A stretch of DNA of 64,000 bases. It comes from Glycine soja (Eukaryota > Streptophyta > Magnoliopsida > Fabales > Fabaceae). The stretch's first letter is position 1, and each line of letters opens with the position of its first letter. The position numbers were made by a program, and so were the translations under genes. The notes beneath the pieces were generated by a model. The model had not been told where the DNA came from. It did not search any database and worked only from the letters and a program-made list of their open reading frames with translations. Shown piece after piece: positions 11,150-22,556 of this stretch. The DNA is taken from the NCBI RefSeq assembly GCF_004193775.1, contig NC_041008.1, forward strand, positions 13,287,731-13,351,730, read 5' to 3'.

Positions 11150-11775
11150 CATGTCATCGGGCCCACCACCTCTGGATGACAAAAGGCGCAGAAGACGACG
11201 TTAGTCTCTGCGTGCTATCATGCTTTGAGTCTTATAGATAGCAAAAGAAAGTGCGGGACCAAATGGTTCCCTTCATGTCATCGGGCCCGTCGCCTCTGGA
11301 TGACAAAAGGCGCAGAAGACGACGTTAGTCTCTGCGTGCTATCATGCTTTGAGTCTTATAGATGGCAAAAAGAAGTGTGGGACCAAATGGTTCCCGCATG
11401 TCATCGGGCCTGCCACCTTTGGATGACAAAAGGCACAAAAGACGACGTTAGTCTCTGTGTGCTATCATGCTTTGAGTCTTAGAGATAGCAAAAGAAGTGC
11501 GGGACCAAATGGTTCCCACATGTCATCGGGCCCGCCGCCTCTGGATGACAAAAGGCGCAGAAGACGACGTTAGTCTCTGCGTGCTATCATGCTTTGAGTC
11601 TTATAGATAGCAAAAGAAGTGCTGGACCAAATGGTTCCCGCATGTCAACGGGCCCGCCGCCTCTGGATGACAAAAGGCGCAGAAGACGACGTTAGTCTCT
11701 ATGTGCTATCATGCTTTGAGTCTTATAGATAGCAAAAGAAAGTTTAAAAGTGCGGCACCAAATGGTTCCCGCATG
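11150..11775. repeat. Minisatellite B, five 122-124-bp units
   Basis: Units begin CATGTCATCGGGCC at 11150, 11274, 11397 and 11519, and CATGTCAACGGGCC at 11641; the last ends near 11775. Each contains GGATGACAAAAGGCGCAGAA, GACGACGTTAGTCTCTGCG and GCGGGACCAAATGGTTCCC. The unit looks like a doubled and diverged minisatellite A unit, since both halves have the AT(G/A)(A/G)CAAAAG-plus-GCG pattern. Beyond 11775 the sequence switches directly into CACTA transposase. Confidence 0.92.
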
Positions 11776-14049
11776 CAATACTCTTGAACCCTTACCTCCC
11801 ACTCTTTCGTCATGCTGAGACTCAGGAAGGCCAACAGGTTTAGCTTTTTCAATGTACTCTAAAAAAATTCAATGGCTTCTTCTGCAATGTACCTTTCCAC
11901 AATAGATGCTTTCGGATGGTGTAGATTCATGGTATACCCTTTTAAGATCTTCATGTATCGCTTAACCGGATACATCCACCACAAATAAACTGGACCACAA
12001 CATTTGATTTCTCTGAGCAGATGAACAATTAAGTGAACCATGATGTCAAAGAAAACAAGAGGAAAATACATCTCCAACTGACACAATATAATAGCGGCCT
12101 CGTTTTCCAGCTCATCTAACTTGACAGGATCAAGGACTTTCCTACATATGGCATTGAAGAAAAAACACATTCGAGTTATGGCAAGCCTGACTTTAAGCCT
12201 ACCAACTTAAGATCCTTCTACTACACAAGGCTCTTAATATTTGAAGAGTATCATTGTGGGACTTTGACACGACGCAGACACTGACAAAAAACTCATCTTT
12301 TCCTTTCTGGAATAAGTATGACAAGCTGAAGGCAAGTATATTTTTTTACTATCTGACCTTGGATGTAATTGCACTCGTATACCCATGTCAACTAGATCTT
12401 GACGAGTATTTAAACCATCTTTCGTCTTGCCTTGAATGTTAAGGAGCATCCCAATGACACTATCACATACATTTTTCTCTACATGCATAACATGAATACA
12501 ATGTCCAACATCTAGATTAGACCAGTACGGAAGATCAAACAAAATTGATCTTTTCTTCCATATGCAAGTCTTAATTTTTTTCCTTCTTTTGAGTCTTTCC
12601 AAATATAGTATTCAGGTTTTAAACCCGTTGAAAGACCTGGTCACCAACTATTGGTATCGGTGCACTTTCATGCTCTTGACTTCCATTAAATGCCTTTTTC
12701 AATTGCCAGTAAGGATGATGAGGTTTCAGAAACCGTCGATGCCTAATGTATATTGTTTTTCTACCATGTTTCAGTTGTATGTAACTTGTGTCTTCTTCAC
12801 ATATGGGACATGCATGATGGCCTTTAACACTATAGCCGCTTAAATTCCCATATGCTGGAAAGTCATTAATGGTACAAAATATCATTGCACACAAATGAAA
12901 AGTCTCATTTTGAAACCCATCAAACACTAAAACTCCCTCATCCCACAACTTTGTCAAGTCTTCAATCAAGGGACTGAGATAGACATCGATATCATTTCCA
13001 GGCTGTCTTGGGTCTGATATCATCATAGACAACATCATGTATTTTCGCTTCATGCACAACCAAGGAGGCAAATTGTAAATTACTAGCAAAACTGACCATA
13101 AACTGTGTTGAGTGCTTAAACTGCTATATGGATTCATTCCATCAGTGGCTAGTCCAAGCCTAATATTTCTTGCCTCTTTGCCAAAATCCGAATACAAATG
13201 ATCAATCTTCTTCCACTGTGATGAATCAGCCGAATGACAAAGTATTCCATCGCAGTTTCTCCCATTTGCATGCCATGTAAGGTCTTTTGCATCGTCTCCA
13301 TTAGCAAATACACGCTTAAACCTTAGAATGATGGGAAGATACCACAACACCTGTCATCATCCTTCACATTGTACCATGATATCCCACACCTAAGGCATTT
13401 TGTGCATGTCTTGAAACTCATGTCTGTACAGTATGCAATCATTAGGGCAAGCATGAATCTTCTTATACACCATACCCATCGGACATAGTATCTTCTTGGC
13501 CTGATAGTAACTTCTTGGCAACGTGTTTTCCTCTGGATGCATATTGTGCACTACTTGAAGCAGTGAACTAAAATTTTTGTCACTCCACCCATATCTGGCC
13601 TTCACATTAACTAGACTTAACACCGCTGACAACAATGTCAAGGAATTCTTGCACCCTGGATACAAAGGCTTCTTTGAATCAGTTTCCAATGTATCATACA
13701 TAAGGGCATGTGCTTGTTGAAAAGACTCTTGTCCAAGATCACGAATCATATCCTCCAAGCGATCTCCCATTTGTGCATCAAACGGTTAAGATTGGGACCC
13801 ACTCTGCATGTTTGTCAATTCACCATGTCATATCCATGTTGTATAATTCTTCTTAATCCCATCACACAACAGATGCTCTCGTATGTCGTCGAGTTTTTGT
13901 TGTCTCCCGTTCAAACAATTTATGCATGGACAAAAAAATTTCTCGTTTTCATCCGGTCAACTTTTTTTCAAAGCAACTTGCAAGAACTATTCCACGCCTT
14001 CCTCATACGCAGGGCTCATGCGACTTTCATTCATCCAACTTCGATCCAT
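11776..14049 (-). pseudogene. CACTA (En/Spm) TNP2-type transposase pseudogene, CACTA-1
   Basis: The minus strand from ATG at 14047-14049 encodes a degenerate TNP2/Transposase_21 protein. Its N-terminal block includes MGDRLEDMIRDLGQESFQQA and WSDKNFSSLL. The CPMGM-YKKIHACPNDC-LYR zinc-binding-like segment ends near 13,390. The core then follows at 13,350-12,619, with TWHANGR, RLGLATDGMNPY, YNLPPWLCMKRKYMML and YGNLSGYSVKGHHACPICE. Next come LPYWSNLDVGHCIHVMHVEKN (12,602-12,234) and a DUF4218-like end (12,170-11,859). A stop interrupts the N-terminus, and frame breaks lie near 13,370, 12,610 and 12,200. The frame ends at 11775 against the minisatellite, so the C-terminus is lost. In the intact state the protein would bind and cut CACTA ends in the nucleus. 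Confidence 0.92.
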
Positions 14050-15294
14050 CTAAATAATAACTTTGTGATACTCTAAAAGTTATTCGATGAATGAAAATCT
14101 CACTTTTTCATTTAAGGTGTGGCCCTATCCCATTCAGGAAGACATTTTTTATGGTAGATTCATATGTCAAGGTTAAGCTTATTTTGTTAAATTTGACAAA
14201 ATTTCGGCAGCATTTCGCATTGATCTCTAAGTACACGACATGAAAATGGTGACATTAATTCCCCGACAATCAAGTATGCACTCAGAGAATAACTAGAAAT
14301 GAATTCTTTCAAAATTTCATCAAATTCAACAAATAATCTTAACCTTAACCCATGAATTTACCATAAAAATATGACTCTTCCCAAACTGTCCAAACGGACA
14401 ATTCAAGATTCAATACAACAATTAATGCAAACTGTCCGAAAGAATCATTGTATTCAATCTCAAACAAAAATCTAAGGTTCACTCATGATGAACAAAAGTT
14501 TTATATAAAGCAAAGTACATTAATGACAAACAACAACGTACAAAAACATTTGTAACAAAAATAAGCATCAAAAGTTTATGAAAAACTTCCGTACCTGTGA
14601 TGATGATCAGTATAGTGTCCAGCAACGAATGTCGTGATCACGATGCAAACAACTAGACAAATAGTGCCTACAAATTAAATATTTCAATGTTAAGTGAGAT
14701 ATAACAAAAAAATTGATATATCAAGTAAAATTTGATCATATATATAAAACTATGAATTTTGAGGGTTCAATAGCAAGTATAATAAACAAATCCAACATAA
14801 ATGACAATATAAATCCAAGTGGGTTAATTACAACATACTACTGCAATTGAAATAGTCCCAATGTAACACCAAGAGCAGAAGAGAAAGTCAAGTGGTTTGG
14901 TTCAGCTCCTCTTAAAAATAAGTACCAAAAATCATCAAACTAAAGTTGTATTCAAAAGCCTACTTGTCATAACAAATTCAATTGCACAATTTCTACTTTA
15001 AAAATCTGCACTCAATTGCTTCAAGCTTGTTTGCTTCAAGTGGATTAATTACTACCAAGATATATTATCAATTTGTAAGCATACAGAGCACTATACACTT
15101 CAAAAATCCAAATATTTTCAATTTGATGATGTACTGTATACACGAGTTCTTTGTTGGGGCCTGGGGATAATGAATTACCAAATATACTTAGCCAAAATGT
15201 CTTTGGTGGTGCTAGCTAGGTGGCTATATATAGTTCTAACATTAATAATGCTTTTTGGTTGCATCATGTCTGTCATCACTAATCATTGGAACAA
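14050..15294 (-). other. CACTA-1 leader upstream of TNP2
   Basis: This non-coding region precedes the TNP2 start. Its first ~430 bp is clearly related to 52,146-52,570 and, in the opposite orientation, to 34,290-34,609, sharing blocks such as GGTGTGGCCCTATCCCATT, AATTTCGGCAGCATTTCGCA and AATCAAGTATGCACTCAGAG. This shared leader ties the three CACTA copies to one family. From about 14,600 to 15,294 nothing else was recognised. Confidence 0.75.
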
Positions 15295-16378
15295 AATGAA
15301 AATGCTACAAAGGAAGCAGCTAAGAGTTGTAATGATATTGTTTTGTTGTGTTCAATTTCATGTCCAAAGTTGTGATGAAATTGAAGATGTAATCAGCAGA
15401 ATCTAGAGATAGGTTCAAAAGTTTAATTTCATGTCCAAAGTTTAATTTCATCACAACCCCATTATCTCCAATTGAAAATAACTATTGTCCAAAAGTTTAA
15501 ATCACAATTTTACATAATACAACTATACAAGTAGCAAATTTTATATGTAGCATAACTAACAGTAACAGAAAACATACCATCCTAATCACCAATAGTAACT
15601 AATTGGATTAACTAACTAATATAATTGTGATAGAAATAATTGCAGATATCTAAAGCAATTGATGTAGGCATTGTCGTTAACCTCCTGTCTCGAACAAATT
15701 GACTTATATTGATTGGTAGCAGAAAGTGGTAATTTTTTACCTCTTGTTGTTCACTTCATTTTAGGCATGGATGATGACTATTACCGATTTTTAGACTCAC
15801 ATCACAATCTTGGTTGTTCCATGTCCCCAGCTACCTCCACATGGCTTTGTTAAACTTACTCTTGAGGACACGTGTTTGCATAATTACTACCAGTACTAAT
15901 GCTGAGCTAGCTGCTATCAAGCAAGGCTTGTTCATTGCACAGATTATGGTGACAACAACGTAATCAGTGAGAATATAGACTTAGATTCCCTTCCTAATAG
16001 GAGCACGCATATGAAAATCTCTCTTACTTTGATTGAAGAAACCACTACATATATTTCTAAGCAAAATTGGTGCCTCTAAGTTCTGACTGATGATACTATA
16101 TTATTGGCAACAAACTCCTCAAATATCTCACAGCTTTTTTGGCTTATAGTGTCAGTGTAGATTTTGCTATAGGCTAAAAGAAATTCACTTTGAGAAGTTC
16201 ATCTACAGCAAGATTGTCAAACATACTAAATACTGGAAGGAAGTGTGAAAATGAACCCTTTATGTCACATTGTGATGAAAATGCTACAAAAGAAGCAACT
16301 AAGAGCTGTAATGATATTGTTTTGCTGTGTTCAATTTCATGTCCAAATTTGTGATGAAATTGAAGATAAAATTGAACA
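15295..16378. repeat. ~100-bp direct duplication, 0.98 kb apart, inside CACTA-1
   Basis: Positions 15,295-15,400 and 16,270-16,378 are about 90 per cent alike by eye. Shared blocks include AATGCTACAAA, GTAATGATATTGTTTTG and TGTGTTCAATTTCATGTCC. The duplicated sequence has no clear protein match. The DNA between the copies includes the LINE-like fragments listed separately. Confidence 0.75.
15770..16240 (+). pseudogene. Scrambled LINE RNase H and RT fragments
   Basis: Near 15,840-15,960 the + strand encodes a segment with TNAELAAIKQGLFIAQ, the usual RNase H block around the catalytic Glu of plant LINEs. Around 16,085-16,140 it encodes LTDDTILLATNS, resembling the YADDT RT active-site block with Tyr-Ala replaced by Leu-Thr. 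In a normal LINE the RT block precedes RNase H; here the order is reversed, so these are rearranged pieces. Several stops interrupt them. Assignment rests on short motifs only. Confidence 0.4.
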
Positions 16379-16864
16379 AGCACTTCCTTTTACCAGGAAG
16401 TACTTCTTTTTCAGACACTATTTTTCAACTCTAGTCTCTAAGCAAATTTGTGTTGATTAAATGACTAAAACATCCAATTCTAAATGTTAATTACATAGTA
16501 GAAACTAAACGCAACTATGTTACTGAAGGTCACTTCAATAACTAGTGAACAAAACTAGATTTTTAACTTCACTTTACAATTAGATGACTGACTTGCAATA
16601 TATCCACACAACACCCAGTAGATGAGGAAATGAAAATTTGATTGCCAGAGAAAATACTACTTGGTATCATGAAGACACAGAGAAAACAAACACGAAGTAT
16701 ATTTAAGAAATTAAAACTTAAAAGTGCATAAACCAAAACTATAATCCCTTTTCTTTTTAGCCTTATACCAACTATGACATGACAAGGCTTCCAATCATTA
16801 ATGCATTAAAGGAAATCTAAATTAAAACATGTGAAAATGAAATAATTTGCAATAAAAAACTTAC

Positions 16865-16979
16865 AGCAATTGTGCATGCAATTAATCCAGACTCTTCTCG
16901 ACAATCCATCTGTACAAACATTAGAATGAGAGTTCCAACGTACCAAGGAACACCACCAATAAACCAACCAATTATAAAC
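16865..16979 (-). pseudogene. Captured host exon resembling plant 60S ribosomal protein L18a-like membrane protein
   Basis: The minus strand encodes FIIGWFIGGVPWYVGTLI then MFVQMDCREESGLIACTIA. This matches the pattern G-W-F-G-(I/V)-P-W-Y-(I/V)-G...REKPG-IACTIA of the C-terminal membrane region of the plant L18a-like protein family. It is bounded like a true exon: TTATATTGCAAG upstream fits a 3' splice site, and GCT followed by GTAAGT downstream is a consensus 5' splice site. No neighbouring exons were found. It lies inside CACTA-1, between TNP2 and the 5' end, so it looks like a transduplicated fragment rather than a working gene. The family match is by memory; a coincidence is unlikely given the splice sites. 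Confidence 0.6.
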
Positions 16980-17134
16980 CTTGCAATATAAATAAAGTTG
17001 CAATCATTAATATCATCATAGAAAATGATTATCACTACTTTCAAATAATCGAAGGAGCAAGCACTTAAATAGGGAGGGGGATGATAATTTTTATTAGAGG
17101 ATTGAACCTCCAACATATTCACAATCATTGGCAT

Positions 17135-17666
17135 CCAATTTTAAGTTGTATGCTTATATTATAGGGTTAATCCAAAAGCATTCTCGAAGATGGCAAACTT
17201 CTTACAACTTTAGCTCTTAGGAGTTAGGACAATGAAATAAGTTGGTGGCCCTTAACTATAGTAACTGTTATTAGGCATGTGGATGTATACCTGGGGGCCA
17301 ATATAGTTGTTAAAACAATGCTTAACTATAGCTTCAGACTTTTATCTATTAAGTGCATTTAGGGTAGCATAATTGATGTTTTGTTGCACCCGAATTTAAA
17401 TGGTGTCCTCTTAAATAAACTTATCTCAAAATCTCTGCACATAAATAAGTCTTGTTTTATTGAAAATGAATCTCATTAGAGAGAAAATAGGAAAATATCC
17501 TCCAATGTCAGGATGGGAAGGGAACTTCATAAATCAACAACACAACAATGTTGCCCAATCTATATAAAAAATAATGAGTCACTCTTGAAAAAGCACAAGC
17601 AAGACTATAAAGAGAAGCAATGAACTAAATTCTATCCCCCAAGTGTAAAACCAATTTCTTAGACAG
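17135..17666. other. CACTA-1 internal DNA, nothing recognised
   Basis: AT-rich stretch between the captured exon and the tandem pair that follows. No ORF, repeat or structured element was recognised. Confidence 0.35.
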
Positions 17667-18060
17667 TGTTAAGATGTCCCACATAGGTTGGGAATATGGC
17701 CAAAATACTTTTTATAAGACTTATATAATCTTCCTCCCTTCAGATAGCTTTTGAGGTCTGGTTAATTTTAGAGCCTATCCAATCTATTGATGTGTTAACT
17801 TTTGAAGTTGAGTTAGGCCCAATTTATTTCTAATATGGATAGTATAAGAGTTTATCTGGTCTTGGGACATTCGTAGATGTCCGGTGTTGCAAATCTTACG
17901 CTCTACTTGTCTAGTCCTGGGTGTGTGTTAAGATGTCCTACATTGGCTAGGAATATGGTCAAAATACTTGTTATAAGACTTTGGCAATTGTCTCTCTTTG
18001 AACTAGTTTTGGAGTTGAGGTAGGCTATCCATTTTTAATTGACTGCACAATGGAGGTTAT
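17667..18060. repeat. Tandem pair of LTR-like segments beginning TGTTAAGATGTCC
   Basis: TGTTAAGATGTCCCACAT at 17667 and TGTTAAGATGTCCTACAT at 17926 start two related segments 259 bp apart. Both continue with GGAATATGG(C/T)CAAAATACTT and TATAAGACTT. The TGTTA-AGATGTCCCACAT-(C/A)GG opening is a common start of small plant LTRs, so these may be LTR remnants of a short retroelement. No clear CA ends or primer site were found. Confidence 0.45.
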
Positions 18061-18476
18061 TGGTTAATTTGTTTGGTCATTGGATTATATATTGGCATTT
18101 GTTCAAAAACAATCAAACCTAAAAAAATGTTGGCTACATGTATGCATACCATATATATATTTTCCTATAGTCTACTTTCATGCTATAAACATGCACAAAA
18201 TCTGTAGGCTCAACAACACAACCCTATCTAGCTAGCGCTAGCCCTTCTCACTAGGGCATTATTTGCTACATTCATAATCAGAAATACAATATGTTAAAGA
18301 CAAGAGACACAGTCTCAAAAAGTACCAGAGATATAGTCGCGAAAGGTGGCAAGTTGTCAACGTCTCGATAAGGTTCCAGAGACAAAAAGATACAGTCACG
18401 AAGAAGAAGCTTAGACAGAGAAGAAAAGAGCGCAAGCAAAATAAGGCTCGCGTTCTAATATTTTTAAATGTAAGCC

Positions 18477-18873
18477 TAACATCGATTTTCAACACAAAAC
18501 TGATGTTAATAAAATGATGTTAATGTTAACATCGGCTTTCTGGAAGAAATCGATGTTAATTTATCATACGTTCACATCGGTCTTCTGAAAACCCGATGTT
18601 AACTAACTAACATTAACATCGATTTTCTGAAAAGTCGGTGTTAATGAACTAAAGTTAACATCGGTTCTTGAAAAACCGATGTTAATGAAGTAATGTTAAC
18701 ATTGGTTTTTCAAGAACCGATGTTAATGGCAGTTAGTTAACATCGAGTTTTTAGAAGACCAATGTTAATGAATACACATTATTTGCAATTATGCCACTGT
18801 GTGTATGTTCACATCAGTTTTGTCAAAAATCGATGTTAAGTTGACGATGTTAAATCTACATTTTCTAGTAGTG
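18477..18873. mobile_element. 5' terminus of CACTA-1: subterminal palindromes and terminal inverted repeat
   Basis: The block is filled with (T)AACATCGGTTTT ... AAAACCGATGTTAA inverted pairs, the subterminal transposase-binding style of soybean CACTA elements. It ends with the inverted TIR, which on the minus strand reads CACTACTAGAAAATGTAG from 18873. This fits the minus-strand orientation of the TNP2 gene at 11.8-14.0 kb. The 3-bp target copy would be AAT at 18874-18876. The opposite terminus of this element is missing. Confidence 0.85.
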
Positions 18874-19489
18874 AATATTTTTAGGGTATGAACCATTAAA
18901 GATATCCCTCTTATTAAAGAGGCAAAAGGCCTTCAAGTTCTGAAAAGCTAATGAAACGGGTGGGACTTCTTTCTTTCTTTTTTTAATTTGATATTGGACT
19001 ATTAAATTGCTATCTAATTTATTTATTTTTTAAGATGAGTCAAGATTAGAAAGGAATCAAAGGAAAGAAATTTGTATTTGTGTTTATGTGATATCTGAAT
19101 CTTATATCTACATGTTATAGTCTCAGTCGGTATTAAGTTTGTGCTTGCTTTTATCTTTCTCTAATAGGATATCTTATCCTTGGTTTCTTATAAATTTATC
19201 TTCTACTAAAAATAATGAGGCAATGATTGTTCTTCACTAATGTAGTACATAGAATCATGAAGGTTTAGGAACATTTAGCTAAAAGTATGTTGTTTAAAGT
19301 GATTAGTAGAATAGATAAAGTTTCCTCCTCAATTTTATCATTTCTATGGTTTTCCCCTCGTGCTATTTTTATAGCCATATTTTAAGAAAAATGTCTTTCT
19401 ACATCAGTTAAAACCACAACCACTGTGGTAATTGGTAGACTTACAAATTTTGGCACACTTCATCAATTTTAGGAACAACCAATATAAAA
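18874..19489. other. Unassigned AT-rich spacer
   Basis: No ORF or known repeat recognised between two CACTA termini. Confidence 0.35.
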
Positions 19490-19625
19490 ATGTGTTTTTC
19501 ACATCGGTTTTAAAACTGATATTGAAAGTGTTTGACTTTCAACATCGTTAGATATAGCATCAGTTTCAAAACCGATGTTAAATGGTTTTTTTAACCGATG
19601 TTAAATACTTTTTTTTGTAATAGTG
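19490..19625. mobile_element. Orphan CACTA terminus
   Basis: Several ACATCGGTTT / AAACCGATGTTAA motifs are followed by an inverted TIR, reading CACTATTACAAAAAAAAG on the minus strand and ending at 19625. The CACTATTA start is like the ORF2-side ends of CACTA-2 and CACTA-3. No matching second end was found within the local sequence. Confidence 0.65.
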
Positions 19626-22171
19626 TTCTAATGTGAGGTATCCATATTTCATTACTAAGTTGTAGCAAAACATGTGTTCAGTTCCAAAAGACACTTTTGG
19701 CTGCATTGATTTCTCTCCCTTGAACAATTCCATGAGACAGATCATGATATTTGTATTTATGGATAAATCTTAATTTATTAGTTTTATTAGAAATGTTAGT
19801 TAGGAGATTTGAACTTACAATCTCTTCCTTCTTCCTTCTTCATTCCTTCCTTCCCCATGGACTCACCATGTTCACTGAATAAATGACACTCACCATTTTC
19901 GTGCGACAATTTTTGCACCAAGTGGAAATTAAAAAGAGTAGCTTTCATATTAATGACCAAGTAAGGCACATATTTATTACAAATATGTAAATGCTCAATT
20001 CAAATTAATCTTATTGTAACCAAATAAGGAAGTCATTATTCCAACGACGCATCGATGTGCCAAAAATCTGACAAGCTAGCTTCGATAAGTTTAATTTTGC
20101 TTGAGCTATATTGAAGCAAATAACCTCATATTTATTGATGTGGATCTTTCTCTTTCACTACAATTGTCTTAAATATTGATACAATACAAAGTTTTTACCA
20201 ACCATGAAACTGAAATTTGACTTGAAAAATATCAATGAGAAAATACGTGAGTAATGATAACGTGTATCCACATTTGTTGGACAAGACACGAAATAGGATG
20301 TCATAGAAAATAATTTATTATATAGAAATTGAGTGTATATTTATATTTATTGATAATATAGCTCAAGCCAAATTCACGTTCCCTCATGATTTTTTTATGA
20401 ATCTTTGTTTTCCTATAACACAGTGCATGCAGTTGAATTTTGATGGTGATTATTGATAGTTCTATAGAAGTGTTTTCAATATCAGTTGATGAGCTTTTGA
20501 AGCAATAATGTGAAGACTCTTCTACGTGTATCCACACATCGAGAGACCAATCTTTGTTATCAAGAGCAAACTCTCTTTCTACTTTTTAGATTTAAAACTA
20601 GACTTAAACTTTTTTATATATTTTTTGTGCCCTTTACCCTTAGATAGATGTTTTATTTATAATGTTAAAGAAATATGGATTTGGGCATTTTCAAAAAGGA
20701 GAGATTTTATTTAGAATAATTTCATATCCCTTAATCTTTATATTCGAAAATAAAGGAAAAAAAACTATCTCATATCTTTTTATCTTAAGAAGCTTTCTAA
20801 TATAAGGTAAAGATAATTCTCAAATAATCACATGAATAATTACAATAACTAATAATATAATCTAATCCTCATATGTAGTAATAGAATCTTATTCTTATTT
20901 TATCGACAACTTCCACATTTATAAAATAATATTCTTTGTTTATATTAATTATATTCTTGGTGCTAGCAAAGAATATAATAATATTCCACTAAAATGTTTA
21001 TTTGATTAAATTAAATTCTCTAATTTAATTATCAAATAAATTATTTTCTTTTACAAAGATTGAAACACTTGTTTGTGTGTGACATTGTTCAATACTAAAC
21101 CTGTAGTAAATTAGTCATAATTAATTTACTAATCAAGGTATGTGTCTAGCAACACTCCTTAACGTCCGGATAACATGAAGTAACATATTTTACCTTTAAG
21201 AACCAATAGAAGAATAATGTAATATTTCTTGCCATCATTTATAGCTCAAGGTTAACTCTAGAGTATAGTATTACTGTCAAACTCTAATAAGTTAACACAT
21301 TATATTTAATCAATGAATGACTTAAGAAACTCTTTGTTTCTTTCATTCAATTGTTCTAGCCAAGCAAGGTCTTAATTCTATCATAGATCTCAAACTCATT
21401 ACTTAGGGTTGATGGATTCTTTCTTGATTAATCATTCATTCTACAAGTACTTAATCATATTCAATATTCATTGAACTAGTTCCCTAAGGCATTAGGTGTC
21501 CAAAACTAAAATATAATAAATAACTTGTTAATTACTATGATAATCTCATGTTAAAGAAAACTATTATATTTCTTCTTGAAAGCTTCCTATTGACAAATCA
21601 GGGTAATATTAACTATAAGGAATTGTCAATTGAGTCAGTTCAATGATGACATCCATGTATACATCATCTATATATGCAATTTAATAAATGAGATCTATTA
21701 ATGTAATGATTTTTATCTAATAAAGACCATTACATATATATTGTATATTGATCTATCCAGATTATTGATATCATATTCACAATAATCCTACGATCAAGAA
21801 TAATTTAGATTAAAGTTATAAATGACTTATTTCTCATTATTATAGTTTTATCATGATAGCAAGTCTCTAATTTTAATCAAGAACTTATCAAATTAACAAT
21901 TTAATAAAATAATAAATATGATAATAAAACAAAGAATAATTCTTTTCTTGAATTGATAATATGATGAATTAGATCTTGACCATACATATTTATTTCCAAA
22001 AATTATGACTTTAAACAAAAATTGATCATATCAGTTATAAAGCCCATTTTTGGCCTTGATGATTGGTTAGGTGATGAAAGTCTTGTTGAAAAACTACTGA
22101 GGTTGTATGTTATTTTCCCAAGGCAAAATGAACATATAATAAAAAAAATATGAGAGTTCGGAGGAAAGTCT
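19626..22171. other. AT-rich DNA without a gene, possibly old retroelement sequence
   Basis: No coding frame was recognised. Around 21,050-21,560, phrases such as GTGTCTAGCAACACTCCTTA and GTCCGGATAACATGAAG look like non-coding DNA I associate with plant copia LTRs, but no TG...CA ends or primer sites could be fixed. Confidence 0.3.
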
Positions 22172-22556
22172 CACTACTACAAAAAGCAAATTTAACATCG
22201 GCATATTAACATCGGTTTTTGATAAAACCGATGATATGATAAATGCGGTGGCATAATTGTAAATAATGTGTATCCTTTAACATCGATTTTTTGAAAATCC
22301 GATGTTAACAAAGTGACGTTAACATCGGTTCTTGGAAAATCGATGTTAACATTAATTAGTTAACATTGGTTTTAGAAGAACAGATGTTAACGTAAGTTCT
22401 TTAACATCGGTTTTGAAGAAAACCGAGGTTAACATTGGTTTTCTGAAAACCGATGTTAACGTATGATAAGTTAACATCGGTTTCTTGAAGAAAACCGATG
22501 TTAACGTTAACATCATTTTGTTAACATAGGTTTTTTTTTTTTATTGAAAATCGATG
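22172..22556. mobile_element. 5' terminus of CACTA-2: TIR and subterminal palindromes
   Basis: The TIR CACTACTACAAAAAGC begins at 22172. It is followed by at least seven ACATCGGTT-type motifs, most as inverted pairs. This end type (CACTACTA) is the TNP2-side end in CACTA-1 and CACTA-3, so the element should read left to right. The base triplet outside is TCT, which does not match the triplet beyond 36,978. Confidence 0.85.

Noticed and set aside
11225..11482. 85-residue repeat protein
   Set aside because: Translation of two minisatellite B units; broken in other units.
10320..11775. CRISPR-like reading of the regularly spaced repeats
   Set aside because: Units are directly abutting minisatellite repeats with graded variation, in a plant retroelement 3' region, without unique spacers or cas genes.
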